This document shows positions 35,521 to 45,204 of a stretch of DNA of 64,000 bases, in pieces. The notes under the pieces were generated by a model that was not told the DNA's origin, searched no databases, and saw nothing but the letters and a program-made list of their open reading frames with translations. The translations under genes were made by a program, and so were the position numbers. The number at the start of each line of letters is the position of its first letter. The first letter of the stretch is position 1. The stretch lies in contig JODX01000020.1 of assembly GCA_000719105.1 (NCBI GenBank), positions 1 to 64,000 of the forward strand. The letters are read 5' to 3'. The DNA is from Streptomyces sclerotialus (GTDB taxonomy: Bacteria > Actinomycetota > Actinomycetes > Streptomycetales > Streptomycetaceae).

Positions 35521-36651
35521 TCAGGCCTCCTCCTCCGCGAGCACCCGCTGGGCCACCGCGAACGCCGAGTTGGCCGCCGGGACCCCGCAGTACACGGCCG
35601 TCTGCAGCAGCACCGCGCCGATCTCCTCCGGGGTGAGCCCGTTGCGCCGGGCGGCGCGCACATGCATGGCCAGCTCGTCGTAGTGGCCGTGCGCCACCAG
35701 CGCCGTCATGGTGATCATGCTGCGCTCGCGGCGTGCCAGCGTCGGGTCCGTCCAGATCTCGCCCCACGCGTAGCGGGAGATGAAGTCCTGGAACCGGGAC
35801 GTGAACGCGGTCTGCCGGGACTGCGCGCGGTCCACGTGCGCGTCGCCGAGCACCTCCCGGCGCACCTCCATGCCGCGCAGGGCGCCGCCCGAGAAGTGCG
35901 TGCGCAGCGCCGTCAGGACGGCCTCGGGGCGCTCGGCGGGCGCGAGGTGCGAGGCGCCGGGGATCTCCACCAGGGCCGCGCCCGGCACCGCGTCCGCGAT
36001 CTCCCGCAGATGCGCCGGCGGCGTCGCCGGATCCTCGCGCCCGGCGATCAGCAGGGTCGGCACGGTGATCTCCGCGAGCCGGTCCCGCAGGTCGAACGCC
36101 GCCAGCGCGTCGCAGCAGGCCGCGTACGCCTCCGGGTCGGCGTCGCGGTGGTCGTCCACCAGCCGCGGCACGGTGAAACCGGGCGTGAACCAGCGCGCGT
36201 CCGCAGACTCGGCGAGCCCTGCCAACCCCTCGCGCCGGACCAGCGCGGCCCGCTCCTCCCACGCCTTGGCCCCGTTGAAGTGGGCCGACGAGCAGATGAC
36301 GGCCAGGGACGACACCCGCTCGGGGTGGTGCAGCGCCAGGTGCAGACCCACCGCGCCGCCCAGGGAGACACCCGCGTACGCGAACCGCTCGATGCCGAGC
36401 GAGTCGGCGAGCCGCAGTACGAGTCCGGCGAGGTCGGCGACCGTCGCCCCGGGCCCGATCAGACCGGCCGCCGAGCCGCCGTGCCCCGGCAGGTCCCAGC
36501 GCACGATGCGGTGAGCGGTGGACAGCTCGGGCGCCACCTTGTCCCACAGGGCGTACGACGTGCCGAGCGAGGGGCCGAGGAGCAGCGGGGGAGCGCTTGC
36601 GGAGCCTTCGGTGCGGTGGTTGAGGATCTGGTCGGCGGGGGTCAGGGTCAA
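35521..36651 (-). CDS. pcaL: PcaL: 3-oxoadipate enol-lactonase fused to 4-carboxymuconolactone decarboxylase
   Basis: Bifunctional enzyme of 376 residues for two consecutive steps of the protocatechuate branch. Residues 1-250 form an alpha/beta hydrolase (nucleophile in GVSLGG, Ser96) that opens the enol-lactone. Residues about 255-376 form the CMD domain (RRSMITMTALVAHGHYDELA-like core and GVPAANSAFA). This fusion is known from actinobacteria. The start is a TTG at 36651 overlapping the pcaB stop (TTGA), with GGAG 5 nt upstream; no ATG or GTG gives the full hydrolase. Last gene of the pcaIJFHGBL operon. Confidence 0.92.
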   Translation of the reverse strand: MTLTPADQILNHRTEGSASAPPLLLGPSLGTSYALWDKVAPELSTAHRIVRWDLPGHGGSAAGLIGPGATVADLAGLVLRLADSLGIERFAYAGVSLGGAVGLHLALHHPERVSSLAVICSSAHFNGAKAWEERAALVRREGLAGLAESADARWFTPGFTVPRLVDDHRDADPEAYAACCDALAAFDLRDRLAEITVPTLLIAGREDPATPPAHLREIADAVPGAALVEIPGASHLAPAERPEAVLTALRTHFSGGALRGMEVRREVLGDAHVDRAQSRQTAFTSRFQDFISRYAWGEIWTDPTLARRERSMITMTALVAHGHYDELAMHVRAARRNGLTPEEIGAVLLQTAVYCGVPAANSAFAVAQRVLAEEEA

Positions 36652-37982
36652 CGTCGCTCCAGGGCGCGGTCGGTCAGGGCTCCGGCGGAGCCGGTGTAAC
36701 GGGCGGGGTCGGTCGGCTCGCCGAGGTCGACGTCCTTCAGCTCCGGCTCCTCGGCGAGAAGTGCGGCCAGTGACCGGCCCTCGCTGTAGGTGCGCTTCGC
36801 GGTCTCGGTGAGGAGTTCCTTGGCGCGGGCCCGGCCGAGCACCGGGGCCAGCTCGACGGCCAGCCGCTCGGAGACGATCAGCCCGTGGGTGAGGTCCAGG
36901 TGGCGGCGCATGGTGTCGGCGTGCACCTTCAGGCCCTCGGCCAGCTCGGCGGCGTCGCGGGCCGCGCCCCCGGCCAGCCGGAGCAGATCCCGCAGCGGCT
37001 CCCACTCGGCGTGCCAGGCCCCGGCCGGCCGCTCGTCCTCGGCGGCCAGCGAGCCGTACAGCGTGGCCGCGAGCTGCGGGGCGCGCCGGGCGGCCGCGGC
37101 GATCAGCGTGGACCGTACGGGGTTCGCCTTGTGCGGCATCGCGGACGAGCCGCCGCCGCTGCCCTCGGCGACCTCCGCGATCTCGGTCCGGGCGAGGACC
37201 AGCACATCGGCCGCGATCTTGCCGAGGGCGCCCGCGGTGAAGGCGAGCGCACCGGCGAGGTCCGCGACCGGGGTGCGCAGGGTGTGCCAGGGGAGGAGGG
37301 GGTCGGCGAGGTTCAGCTCTCGGGCGTACGCGGCGGTCAGCTCCCGGGGGTCGGACGCGCCGAACGCGGTGAAGGCCGCCAGCGTGCCCGCCGCACCCGC
37401 GAGTTGCGCGGGCAGACCGTCCCGTACGGCCGTGAGGCGGTCCCGTGCGTCGAGGACCAGCGACCGCCAGCCCGCCGCCTTCAGCCCGAACGTCGTCGGC
37501 ACCGCGTGCTGGGTGAGCGTCCGGCCCGGCATCGCGGTGTCGCGGTGCTCGGTGGCCAGCCGGGCCAGTGCGCGCTCGGTGCGGGCGAGGTCCGTGAGAG
37601 CCGTGCCGAGCGCGCGCACCGCGACCAGCATCATGGCGGTGTCCATGATGTCCTGGCTGGTCGCGCCCCGGTGGACGTACGGGCCGTACTCCTTGCCGAC
37701 CGCCTTGGTCAGGTCCGCGACGAGCGGGATGACGGGGTTGCCGCCGGCGCGGGCGCGCTCCACTAGGGACCCCACGTCGAAGCGGCCGGCGTCCGCCGCC
37801 GCCTCCGTCACCGCGCGCGCGGCCTCCGCCGGGGCGAGCCCCAGCGAGGCCTGCGCGCGCGTGAGGGCGGCCTCCGCGTCGAGTAGCGCCCGCAGGAACG
37901 CGGTGTCGCTCGTCGCGGAGGCGGCCGGGGAGCCCGTCCAGCCGGGGGCCAGCAGCCCGCCGTCGGAATCGGCAGGAATCAC
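36648..37982 (-). CDS. pcaB: 3-carboxy-cis,cis-muconate cycloisomerase
   Basis: Lactonises 3-carboxymuconate, the ring-cleavage product of protocatechuate. The 444-residue protein belongs to the fumarase/aspartase superfamily and carries its signature GSSAMPHKANPV and the HRGATSQDIMDT segment. GTG 37982 overlaps the pcaG stop by 4 nt, and the open frame upstream overlaps pcaG in another frame and is rejected. Its stop overlaps the TTG start of pcaL. Confidence 0.94.
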   Translation of the reverse strand: MIPADSDGGLLAPGWTGSPAASATSDTAFLRALLDAEAALTRAQASLGLAPAEAARAVTEAAADAGRFDVGSLVERARAGGNPVIPLVADLTKAVGKEYGPYVHRGATSQDIMDTAMMLVAVRALGTALTDLARTERALARLATEHRDTAMPGRTLTQHAVPTTFGLKAAGWRSLVLDARDRLTAVRDGLPAQLAGAAGTLAAFTAFGASDPRELTAAYARELNLADPLLPWHTLRTPVADLAGALAFTAGALGKIAADVLVLARTEIAEVAEGSGGGSSAMPHKANPVRSTLIAAAARRAPQLAATLYGSLAAEDERPAGAWHAEWEPLRDLLRLAGGAARDAAELAEGLKVHADTMRRHLDLTHGLIVSERLAVELAPVLGRARAKELLTETAKRTYSEGRSLAALLAEEPELKDVDLGEPTDPARYTGSAGALTDRALERR

Positions 37983-38584
37983 GTGAACTCCAGGAAGACC
38001 GTCTCGCCCTCGCCCTGAAGGCGGATGTCGAAACGGTACGTGCCGTTGCCCTGGTCCTCGGCGATCAGCGTGTCGCGGCGCTCCGGCGCGAGCTGCGCGA
38101 GCAGCGGGTCGGCGGCGAGCGCCGCCTCGTCGCCCGGCAGGTAGATCCGGGTGAAGAGGTGCACGAGCAGACCGCGCGCGAAGATGCACGCGCTGATGTA
38201 CGGCGCGCTCCGCCCGCGGGCGCCGGGCCGCAGCGTGTGCGCGTACCAGTGGCCGCCTGCGTCGGTCTGGATGCGGCCGAAGCCGGTGAACTCCACGCCG
38301 TTGCGGCCGAGGAACCCGCCGCTGGCGGGGTCGCGGCGCATCGAGCCGTCGGTCGTGGAGATCTTCCCGTCCGGGTCCGGCCCCCACAGCTCCACGAACG
38401 CGTCCGGCAGCGGCTTGCCCTCGCCGTCCAGCACATAGCCCTGGACGGTGATGGTGTCGGGGTGGTTGAGGGGCGCGATGTCACCGCCGCCGGGGAAGGG
38501 CAGCGCGTACCCGTAGAACGGGCCGACCGTGTGCGACGGGGTGGGCAGCACGTTCTCCGGGCTGCTGGTGTCGATCTTCGTCAT
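37979..38584 (-). CDS. pcaG: Protocatechuate 3,4-dioxygenase alpha subunit
   Basis: Structural partner of the iron-bearing beta subunit in the intradiol ring-cleaving enzyme. The 201-residue protein has the intradiol dioxygenase fold (SHTVGPFYGYALPF, VQGYVLDGEGKPLPDAFVELW, seen in order) but, as expected for alpha subunits, lacks the full iron ligand set. ATG 38584 lies 6 nt after the pcaH stop. The stop overlaps the pcaB start. Confidence 0.95.
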   Translation of the reverse strand: MTKIDTSSPENVLPTPSHTVGPFYGYALPFPGGGDIAPLNHPDTITVQGYVLDGEGKPLPDAFVELWGPDPDGKISTTDGSMRRDPASGGFLGRNGVEFTGFGRIQTDAGGHWYAHTLRPGARGRSAPYISACIFARGLLVHLFTRIYLPGDEAALAADPLLAQLAPERRDTLIAEDQGNGTYRFDIRLQGEGETVFLEFT

Positions 38585-38590
38585 GGCGGG

Positions 38591-39364
38591 TCAGCGACCT
38601 TCCTCGATCCAGGTGGCGTTCGGGCCGTCCAGCACGATGTCCCAGTGGTAGCCGAGCGAGAACTCGGGCACCGACAGGCTGTGGTCGTACGTGGCGACCA
38701 GCCGCTGCCGGGCCGCGTCGTCCGTCACCGACTGGAGGATCGGGTCGTACGGGAACAGCGGGTCGTTCGGGAAGTACATCTGGGTCACGAGCCGCTGCGT
38801 GAACGCCGAGCCGAAGAGGGAGAAGTGGATGTGGGCGGGGCGCCACGCGTTGACGTGGTTGCGCCACGGGTACGGGCCCGGCTGGACGGTGGTGAAGCGG
38901 TAGAAGCCGTCGTCGTCCGAGAGCGTGCGGCCCACACCGGTGAAGTTCGGGTCCAGCGGGGCGTCGTGCTGCTCGCGCTGGTGGGCGTAGCGGCCCGCCG
39001 AGTTCGCCTGCCAGATCTCGATGAGCTGGCCGCGCACCGGGCGCCCGTCGCGGTCCAGCAGCCGGCCGGAGACCGTGATGCGCTCGCCGATCGGCTCACC
39101 GTTGTGCTGCCGGGTCAGATCGTTGTCGATCTCGGTGATGTCGCGCTCACCGAAGGCGGGGGAGGAGAGTTCCACCAGCTCCGGGTCCTTGGTGACGTCG
39201 ATCGAGACCGGCGGCTGTTTCGGGTGGCGCAGGGTGGAGGAGCGGTACGGCGCGTAGTCGCGGCGCGGGTGGTGCTCCACGGGCGCGCCGCCGGCGAGGC
39301 GCTTCTCGTACGCCGCGCGCTCCTCCGTGATCTCCTGGTCTATGTCCCGCTGGGTGAGAGTCAT
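38591..39364 (-). CDS. pcaH: Protocatechuate 3,4-dioxygenase beta subunit
   Basis: Catalytic, Fe(III)-containing subunit that cleaves protocatechuate between its hydroxyl groups. The 257-residue protein shows the ligand pattern of two tyrosines (in GRYAHQ and GPYPW) and two histidines (in PAHIHFSLFG). The N-terminal HPRRDYAPYRSS segment is typical of actinobacterial PcaH. ATG 39364 lies 15 nt after the pcaF stop. Confidence 0.96.
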   Translation of the reverse strand: MTLTQRDIDQEITEERAAYEKRLAGGAPVEHHPRRDYAPYRSSTLRHPKQPPVSIDVTKDPELVELSSPAFGERDITEIDNDLTRQHNGEPIGERITVSGRLLDRDGRPVRGQLIEIWQANSAGRYAHQREQHDAPLDPNFTGVGRTLSDDDGFYRFTTVQPGPYPWRNHVNAWRPAHIHFSLFGSAFTQRLVTQMYFPNDPLFPYDPILQSVTDDAARQRLVATYDHSLSVPEFSLGYHWDIVLDGPNATWIEEGR

Positions 39365-39379
39365 GAGTGGTTCCTGTTC

Positions 39380-40588
39380 CTACCGTTCGAGGACGAGGGC
39401 GAGGCCCTGGCCGACGCCGATGCAGAGGGTGGCGACACCGGTGCCCGAACCCTTGCGGGCGAGCTGGTGGGCGACGGTGCCCGCGAGGCGGGCACCGGAG
39501 GCGCCCAGCGGATGACCGAGAGCGATGGCGCCGCCCTGCGGGTTGAGGACCGCCGGGTCGAACTCGGGCCACTCGGCCACACAGCCGAGGACCTGGGCGG
39601 CGAACGCCTCGTTCAGCTCCAGCACGTCCAGGTCGGCGAAGGACTTGCCCGCCTTGGCGAGCGCGCGGTTGGTCGCCTCCACCGGGGCGAGCCCGAAGTA
39701 CTGCGGGTCGATGGCGGACACCCCGGTCGCCGAGATACGGGCGAGCGGCTCGCGGCCGGTGGCGGCGAGACCCTCCTCGTCGACGAGCAGCAGCGCTGCC
39801 GCGCCGTCGTTGAGGGGGGAGGCGTTGCCCGCGGTGACCGTGCCGTTCACCTTGCGGAAGGACGGCTTGAGCTTGGCCATCGCCTGGAGGGAGGCGTCCT
39901 GGCGGACGCACTCGTCGGCGGCGTACAGCACCGGGTCGCCCTTGCGCTGAGGCACGGGCACGGCGGCCAGTTCGGCATCGAACAGGCCCTCGGCCTGCGC
40001 CTTCGCCGCCTTCCGGTGCGAGGCGAGCGCGAACTCGTCCTGCTGCTCACGGCCGATCTTGTGCTTGTCGGCGATGAGCTCGGCCGACTCGCCCAGCGGG
40101 ATGGTCCACTGCGGGTCCATCTTCGGGTTGACCATGCGCCAGCCCAGCGTGGTCGAGTACAGCTCGGCGTGCCCGGCCGGGAACGGCTTGTCGCTCTTGG
40201 GCAGCACGTACGGGGCGCGGGTCATCGACTCCACACCGCCGGCCAGCGCGATGTGCGCGTCCCCGAGGGCGATGGCGCGGGCCGCCTGGATCACGGCCTC
40301 CAGGCCGGAGGCGCACAGCCGGTTGACGGTCACGCCGGGCACGGAGGTGGGCAGCCCGGCGAGCAGCGCGGCCATGCGGCCGACGTTGCGGTTCTCCTCG
40401 CCGGCGCCGTTGGCGTTGCCGAAGTAGACGTCCTCGATACGGGAGGGGTCCAGGTCGGGCGTGCGGGCGAGGAGCTCGCGGATGGCGTGCGCGGCCAGGT
40501 CGTCCGGGCGGACGGAGGCGAGGGCGCCGTTGTAGCGGCCGATGGGGGTGCGGACGGCATCGACGATGTAGACGTCGCGCAGACTCAT
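39380..40588 (-). CDS. pcaF: 3-oxoadipyl-CoA thiolase
   Basis: Final step of the pathway: cleaves 3-oxoadipyl-CoA into succinyl-CoA and acetyl-CoA. The 402-residue thiolase has the acylated cysteine in [11 protein letters not shown], the NEAFAAQ motif, [16 protein letters not shown] and the C-terminal cysteine in CIGVGQG. ATG 40588 overlaps the pcaJ stop by 4 nt; a longer frame reaches into pcaJ and is rejected. It precedes pcaH in the operon. Confidence 0.95.
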   Translation of the reverse strand: MSLRDVYIVDAVRTPIGRYNGALASVRPDDLAAHAIRELLARTPDLDPSRIEDVYFGNANGAGEENRNVGRMAALLAGLPTSVPGVTVNRLCASGLEAVIQAARAIALGDAHIALAGGVESMTRAPYVLPKSDKPFPAGHAELYSTTLGWRMVNPKMDPQWTIPLGESAELIADKHKIGREQQDEFALASHRKAAKAQAEGLFDAELAAVPVPQRKGDPVLYAADECVRQDASLQAMAKLKPSFRKVNGTVTAGNASPLNDGAAALLLVDEEGLAATGREPLARISATGVSAIDPQYFGLAPVEATNRALAKAGKSFADLDVLELNEAFAAQVLGCVAEWPEFDPAVLNPQGGAIALGHPLGASGARLAGTVAHQLARKGSGTGVATLCIGVGQGLALVLER

Positions 40589-41277
40589 GACGAAATCTCC
40601 TCGTTGGGCGTTTCGCTTACTTCCGCGTTCTTCTCTGCGATGTCTTCCGCGAAGCGGACCTTGGCGGCGGTCTTGGCGACGATCTCGTCGACGGTGACGC
40701 CCGGCGCGGTCTCGACGAGAACCAGGCCGTCCTCGGTGACGTCCAGGACGCCGAGGTCGGTGATGATCCGGTTCACGCACGCCTTGCCGGTCAGCGGCAG
40801 CGCGCACTGCTCGAGGATCTTCGGCGAGCCGTCCTTCGCGGTGTGCGTCATGACGACGATGACGGTGCGGGCGCCGTGGACGAGGTCCATCGCCCCGCCG
40901 ATACCGGTGATCATCTTGCCGGGGATGGCCCAGTTCGCCAGGTCACCGCCGGCCGACACCTGCATGGCACCGAGCACGGCGACGTCGATGTGCCCGCCGC
41001 GGATCATCGAGAACGACAGCGACGAGTCGAAGAAGGACGCGCCCGGCAGGACCGTGACGGTCTCCTTGCCCGCGTTGATCAGGTCGGGGTCGACCTGGTC
41101 CTCCGTCGGGTACGGGCCGGTGCCCAGGATGCCGTTCTCGGACTCCAGGACCACCTCGACGTCCGCCGGGAGGTAGTTGGGGATCAGCGTCGGCAGGCCG
41201 ATGCCGAGGTTGACGTACTGGCCGTCCTTGAGTTCGCGCGCGGCGCGGGCGGCCATCTCCTCGCGGGTCCAGGCCAT
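40585..41277 (-). CDS. pcaJ: 3-oxoadipate CoA-transferase, beta subunit
   Basis: With PcaI, moves CoA from succinyl-CoA to 3-oxoadipate. The 230-residue protein has the catalytic glutamate region [14 protein letters not shown] and the NLGIGLPTL segment of family I CoA-transferases. ATG 41277 shares one base with the pcaI stop. Length is normal. Confidence 0.95.
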   Translation of the reverse strand: MAWTREEMAARAARELKDGQYVNLGIGLPTLIPNYLPADVEVVLESENGILGTGPYPTEDQVDPDLINAGKETVTVLPGASFFDSSLSFSMIRGGHIDVAVLGAMQVSAGGDLANWAIPGKMITGIGGAMDLVHGARTVIVVMTHTAKDGSPKILEQCALPLTGKACVNRIITDLGVLDVTEDGLVLVETAPGVTVDEIVAKTAAKVRFAEDIAEKNAEVSETPNEEISS

Positions 41278-42059
41278 CAGTCGCTCACCGTCCCTCGTGC
41301 CGGAGGCGCGGAAATCGTACGCCGCTCGATCATCTTGTTCGCCGCCTGCTCGGGCGTGAGCGCGACCACGCGCTGCACGAAGATGCCCGGCAGGTGCACC
41401 GCGTCCGGCTCGATCTCGCCGGGCTCCACGAGCTCCTCGACCTCGGCGATCGTCACCCTGCCCGCCATCGCCGCGAGGGGGTTGAAGTTCCGCGAGGACT
41501 TGCTGAAGACGAGGTTCCCGTGGCGGTCGCCCCTGGCGGCCCGGACGAGGGCGAAGTCGGTGCGGATGCCGCGCTCCAGCACGTACTCCGTGCCGTCGAA
41601 CTCGCGCACCTCCTTGGGCGGGGAGGCCAGTGCGACGCCGCCGTTCCCGTCGTAGCGCCAGGGCAGCCCGCCGTCGGCGACCTGTGTGCCCACGCCGGCC
41701 GGGGTGTAGAAGGCGGGGATCCCGGCCCCGCCGGCCCGCAGCCGCTCGGCCAGCGTGCCCTGCGGGATCATCTCGACCTCCAGCTCGCCGGCCAGGTACT
41801 GCCGCGCGAACTCCTTGTTGGCCCCGATGTACGACCCGGTCACGCGCGCGATCCGGCCGGCCGCGAGCAGCACCGCGAGCCCGGACTCCATCGCGCCGCA
41901 GTTGTTGGAGACCACGCTCAGCCCGCCGGTCCCGCGCTCGTACAGCGCCTGGATCAGTACATTCGGCACGCCGCTCAACCCGAACCCGCCGACCGCCAGC
42001 GACGCGCCGTCCGGCACGTCCGCCACCGCCTCGGCGGCCGTCGGCACCACCTTGTCCAT
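41277..42059 (-). CDS. pcaI: 3-oxoadipate CoA-transferase, alpha subunit
   Basis: First gene of the pca operon. The 260-residue protein has the family I alpha-subunit pattern ([17 protein letters not shown], then [12 protein letters not shown]) and the [20 protein letters not shown] segment. ATG 42059 has only a weak ribosome site (GGGG at some distance). A palindromic operator begins 29 nt upstream, and the MarR regulator PcaV is divergent. Confidence 0.95.
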   Translation of the reverse strand: MDKVVPTAAEAVADVPDGASLAVGGFGLSGVPNVLIQALYERGTGGLSVVSNNCGAMESGLAVLLAAGRIARVTGSYIGANKEFARQYLAGELEVEMIPQGTLAERLRAGGAGIPAFYTPAGVGTQVADGGLPWRYDGNGGVALASPPKEVREFDGTEYVLERGIRTDFALVRAARGDRHGNLVFSKSSRNFNPLAAMAGRVTIAEVEELVEPGEIEPDAVHLPGIFVQRVVALTPEQAANKMIERRTISAPPARGTVSD

Positions 42060-42087
42060 CGGTTCAACCCCATCTCTCGATGCAGTA

Positions 42088-42109
42088 AATAGTCAGCGCA
42101 CTGATTATT
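42088..42109. promoter_or_regulatory. Probable PcaV operator at the pcaI promoter
   Basis: AATAGTCAG-cgca-CTGATTATT, 8 of 9 positions symmetric (arms extend to AAATA/TATTT). The AT-rich site overlaps the likely -10 region of the pca operon. A weaker TTCA-N10-TGAA pair lies at about 42236-42253, nearer pcaV. MarR proteins bind such sites; binding here is inferred. Confidence 0.72.
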
Positions 42110-42275
42110 TCTGCGAGGTTTCCCGTACGCTGCCACTCCCCGGGTCGGCCGTCAAGGGTCTGAAGAAATACCTGTTCAAGGTCACAAGAAGAGCGTGTGG
42201 AACCTGGGGACGCGCACATCCGTCACCCGCTATCGTTCAGTACACGGATTGAATCGAAGCCCCCGAGGAGCAGAC

Positions 42276-42740
42276 ATGGCGGCGGTGGACCTGACCTCCC
42301 ACCCCGGGCACCTCGCCCGGCGGCTCCAGCAGGCGCACTACCTGCTGTGGAACACGATGGTCTCCGAGGAGATCACCTCGCCGCAGTTCGCGGTCCTCAA
42401 CACGCTCGTCACCGAACCCGGCCTCGACCAGCGCACGGTGGGGGAGCGGGTCGGGCTCGACCGCTCCACCATCGCCGAGGTGATCAGCCGGCTCAGCCGG
42501 CGCGGGCTCCTCGACAAGGTCCGTGACCCGCAGGACGGCCGCCGCTTCCTGCTGCGCCTGACGGACGACGGCGCCCGCACGCACCGCAGGCTGACCGTGC
42601 GCGTCGCCCGGATGAACCAGGTCTTCCTGGCCCCGCTCTCCGCCGCGGAGCAGACCGTGTTCCTCGACCTCATCCAGCGCGTGGCCGACGCCGCCGAGGG
42701 GCTCCGCAACCCGGCGGAACCCCTCGTCACGCGGTCCTGA
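42276..42740 (+). CDS. pcaV: PcaV, MarR-family regulator of the pca operon
   Basis: Winged-helix repressor of 154 residues. The MarR core is visible: ITSPQFAVLNTLVTEPGLDQ, the recognition helix DRSTIAEVISRLSRRG and the wing DPQDGRRFLLRLT. In S. coelicolor the orthologue SCO6704 represses the divergent pca operon and is released by protocatechuate (established knowledge); position and sequence here agree. ATG 42276 has CGAGGAG. The open frame before it covers the promoter and is rejected. Confidence 0.92.
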   Translation: MAAVDLTSHPGHLARRLQQAHYLLWNTMVSEEITSPQFAVLNTLVTEPGLDQRTVGERVGLDRSTIAEVISRLSRRGLLDKVRDPQDGRRFLLRLTDDGARTHRRLTVRVARMNQVFLAPLSAAEQTVFLDLIQRVADAAEGLRNPAEPLVTRS

Positions 42741-42768
42741 GCGGGGCGGTCGCCCTCCGGGCCGGGGC

Positions 42769-43707
42769 TCAGGCCCGGGCGTACACCACCCACACCTGGC
42801 CCTCGGCGAAGTTCATCGGGCTGCCGTCCGCCGTGGTGAACTCCGTGCCGCCCGTGGCCACCGGGCGCTTCCAGTTCGCGTCGAACACCTTCCCGTCGCG
42901 CAGCACCCGCGCCTTCCCCGAACCGACCGTCTCGGTGTACGGCGTGTTGCTGCCCTGGAAGTCCTGGTAGGACGACTCCCGCACCTCCACGTACTGCACG
43001 ACCACGGTCGCGGGAGCCACCCGACCGCCGTCCGTCGTCCCGGCCGGCGTGCCGTCCATGCTCACCAGCCAACGCTTCCGGCTCCCCGACCAGGTGAAGG
43101 TGAAGCCGGTCGTCGGGTAGTGAACGGTGTACGTGTTCTGCGGGGTGCCGCCCCCAGGAGCCGCGCCGTAGCGGAAGCCCGTTGTCAGTGCGTCGGCGCC
43201 CGGCGCCGAGCCGACCAGCCGCTCGGGGCGTACGTACAGGTTGTGCGGTGCGCGCCTGCCGGAGTCGCGGTAGTAGGCGTCGGCCGCGTCCTGCGGCGTC
43301 TCCGCGTGCAGCGGCGCCCTGTCGATCACCGGCAGCAGCCTGCCCTGCGCGCCCGAGAACGCGAGCGTCGGCTCGTCGAACTGCCGCAGCAGCTCCAGGT
43401 CCGACTCCCGGGCACTGCGCACCGGCCCCACGGTCTCCGGCAGCTTCGTCGCGTACACGGCCATCAGCCGGCTCAGCCCGCCCTCCACCTGCTCCGCGTA
43501 CACGACGTCCGCCGCGTCGAGCCCGGTCTGCGGCCGGGCCGCACGCACGTTGTCGATCTTCACGGCCAGGACGGACGTCCCCGCGCCCTCCTCCGGATCC
43601 TCCCCGCTCCCGTCGACGCCGGGACCGCTCACGGTGCAGCCCACCGTCACGGCCGCCACCAGCGCCACCGCACCGCGCCACGCCATGGCCCTCAGTCCCT
43701 TGCCCAC
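42769..43707 (-). CDS. DUF3048-domain lipoprotein
   Basis: Secreted protein of about 310 residues. A short signal sequence with lipobox VTVGC precedes an acidic linker and two DUF3048 domains (VLAVKIDNVRAARPQTGLDAA, then YVVQYVEVRESSYQD-like C-terminal part). The family is widespread in Gram-positives (YerB type) and without proven function; cell-envelope roles are suspected. The start is uncertain: GTG 43707 is given, while ATG 43686 or the longer frame to 43755 are possible because no clear ribosome site exists. Confidence 0.75.
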   Translation of the reverse strand: MGKGLRAMAWRGAVALVAAVTVGCTVSGPGVDGSGEDPEEGAGTSVLAVKIDNVRAARPQTGLDAADVVYAEQVEGGLSRLMAVYATKLPETVGPVRSARESDLELLRQFDEPTLAFSGAQGRLLPVIDRAPLHAETPQDAADAYYRDSGRRAPHNLYVRPERLVGSAPGADALTTGFRYGAAPGGGTPQNTYTVHYPTTGFTFTWSGSRKRWLVSMDGTPAGTTDGGRVAPATVVVQYVEVRESSYQDFQGSNTPYTETVGSGKARVLRDGKVFDANWKRPVATGGTEFTTADGSPMNFAEGQVWVVYARA

Positions 43708-43903
43708 CACGCCCACCCCACGTCCGTTGCCTCGACCGTGCGCCGACCGGTTCACGGACGGCCATACCCACTCATATCCCGGCAGGCTCGCCCCGTAGCC
43801 CGACCGGCGCGGAGATTCGGCACCCGGCGCCCGGGTACCCGGCCGCCATCGGGGACGGACCTGAACGAAACGCTACGAACCGCTAGGGACGGAGCACCAG
43901 GCG

Positions 43904-45094
43904 ATGAAGGCAGTGACATGGCAGGGCAAGCGGGACGTACGGGTGGAGAACGTGTCCGATCCGGTGATCCAGGAGCCGACGGACGCGGTCATCAGCATTA
44001 CCTCCAGTGGACTGTGCGGCTCGGACCTGCACCTCTACGAGGTGCTCACGCCCTTCATGACACCGGGCGACATCCTCGGCCACGAGCCCATGGGCATCGT
44101 CGAGGAGGTCGGCTCCGAGGTCACGAACCTCAGGCCCGGCGACCGGGTCGTGGTGCCGTTCCAGATCGCGTGCGGCCACTGCTGGATGTGCGAGTCGGGC
44201 CTGCAGACCCAGTGCGAGACCACCCAGATCACCGGTGAGGGCATGGGGGCGGCCCTGTTCGGCTACACCCGGCTGTACGGCGCGGTGCCCGGCGCGCAGG
44301 CCGAGTACCTGCGCGTCCCGCAGGCCCAGTACGGTCCGATCAAGGTGCCGGAGGGCCCGTCGGACGACCGGTTCGTGTTCCTCTCCGACGTGCTGCCCAC
44401 CGCGTGGCAGGCCGTCCAGTACGCGCACATCCCGCCCGGCGGCACCGTCGCGGTCCTCGGGCTCGGGCCCATCGGCGACATGGCCTGCCGCGTCGCCAAG
44501 GTGCAGGGCGCGTCCCGGGTGTTCGGCGTGGACCTCGTCCCGGAGCGGCTGCGCCGGGCGCGCGAGCGGGGCGTGGAGACGTTCGACCTCAAGGACTTCG
44601 ACAGCGAGAAGGAACTCGTCGCGGCGATCCACGACCGGACCGACGGGCGCGGCCCCGACTCCGTGATCGACGCCGTCGGCACCGAGGCCCACGGCAGCGC
44701 GGCGGCCCGCCTCGCGCAGAACGCCGCCGGGCTGCTGCCGCGCGCGATCGGGTCGAAGATCGCCGAGCGGGTGAGCGTGGACCGGATGGCCGCCTTCTAC
44801 ACGGCCATCGACCTGGTGCGGCGCGGCGGCACCATCTCGCTGTCCGGCGTGTACGGCGGGATGGCCGACCCCCTGCCGATGCTCACCATGTTCGACAAGC
44901 AGATCCGGCTGCGCATGGGCCAGGCCAACGTCCGCAGGTGGATCGACGAGATCCTCCCGCTGCTGACGGACGACGACCCGCTGGGCGTCGACGGCTTCGC
45001 CACGCACCGGCTGCCGCTCGACGAGGCGCCGCATGCCTACCAGTCGTTCCAGCGCAAGGAGGACGGCATGGTGAAGGTGCTCATGCAACCGTGA
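43904..45094 (+). CDS. Zinc-dependent alcohol dehydrogenase (FDH-like medium-chain family)
   Basis: Medium-chain dehydrogenase of 396 residues with catalytic zinc ligands Cys38 (GLCGSDLH) and His60-Glu61 (GHEP), structural zinc cysteines in CGHCWMCESGLQTQC and the NAD-binding AVLGLGPIGDMA. The long form and the insert near residue 115-135 match glutathione-independent formaldehyde dehydrogenase-like and threonine-dehydrogenase-like proteins. The real substrate is unknown. ATG 43904 is the first supported start; GGGACGGAGC lies upstream. Two hairpins follow the gene. Confidence 0.86.
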   Translation: MKAVTWQGKRDVRVENVSDPVIQEPTDAVISITSSGLCGSDLHLYEVLTPFMTPGDILGHEPMGIVEEVGSEVTNLRPGDRVVVPFQIACGHCWMCESGLQTQCETTQITGEGMGAALFGYTRLYGAVPGAQAEYLRVPQAQYGPIKVPEGPSDDRFVFLSDVLPTAWQAVQYAHIPPGGTVAVLGLGPIGDMACRVAKVQGASRVFGVDLVPERLRRARERGVETFDLKDFDSEKELVAAIHDRTDGRGPDSVIDAVGTEAHGSAAARLAQNAAGLLPRAIGSKIAERVSVDRMAAFYTAIDLVRRGGTISLSGVYGGMADPLPMLTMFDKQIRLRMGQANVRRWIDEILPLLTDDDPLGVDGFATHRLPLDEAPHAYQSFQRKEDGMVKVLMQP

Positions 45095-45102
45095 GCCTGC
45101 GC

Positions 45103-45123
45103 CCGCGCCCCGCAGGGGCGCGG
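45103..45123. terminator. GC-rich hairpin, part of a common Streptomyces intergenic repeat
   Basis: CCGCGCCCC-gca-GGGGCGCGG, perfect 9-bp stem just after the dehydrogenase stop, followed by GGGAACTGCGCGACCAGCC. From memory this hairpin-plus-tail recurs between genes in many Streptomyces genomes; genome-wide copy number was not counted here. Confidence 0.7.
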
Positions 45124-45171
45124 GGAACTGCGCGACCAGCCACGACCGACCCGCAGACGTAGTACTGCCTT

Positions 45172-45198
45172 GGGGTGCCCTTCTGGGAAGGGTGCCCC
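45172..45198 (+). terminator. Second terminator hairpin between dehydrogenase and DNA ligase
   Basis: GGGGTGCCCTTC-tgg-GAAGGGTGCCCC: 12-bp stem with two G-U pairs in the plus-strand transcript (mismatches in the minus one). It lies between convergent genes and probably backs up the hairpin at 45103. Confidence 0.65.
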
Positions 45199-45204
45199 CA
45201 TGTG

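Noticed and set aside
38159..41176. 1005-codon open frame on the plus strand across the pca operon
   Set aside because: It is antisense to pcaG, pcaH, pcaF and pcaJ, all firmly identified. Its product is Val/Gly/Arg/His-rich without family resemblance; GC bias leaves such frames open.
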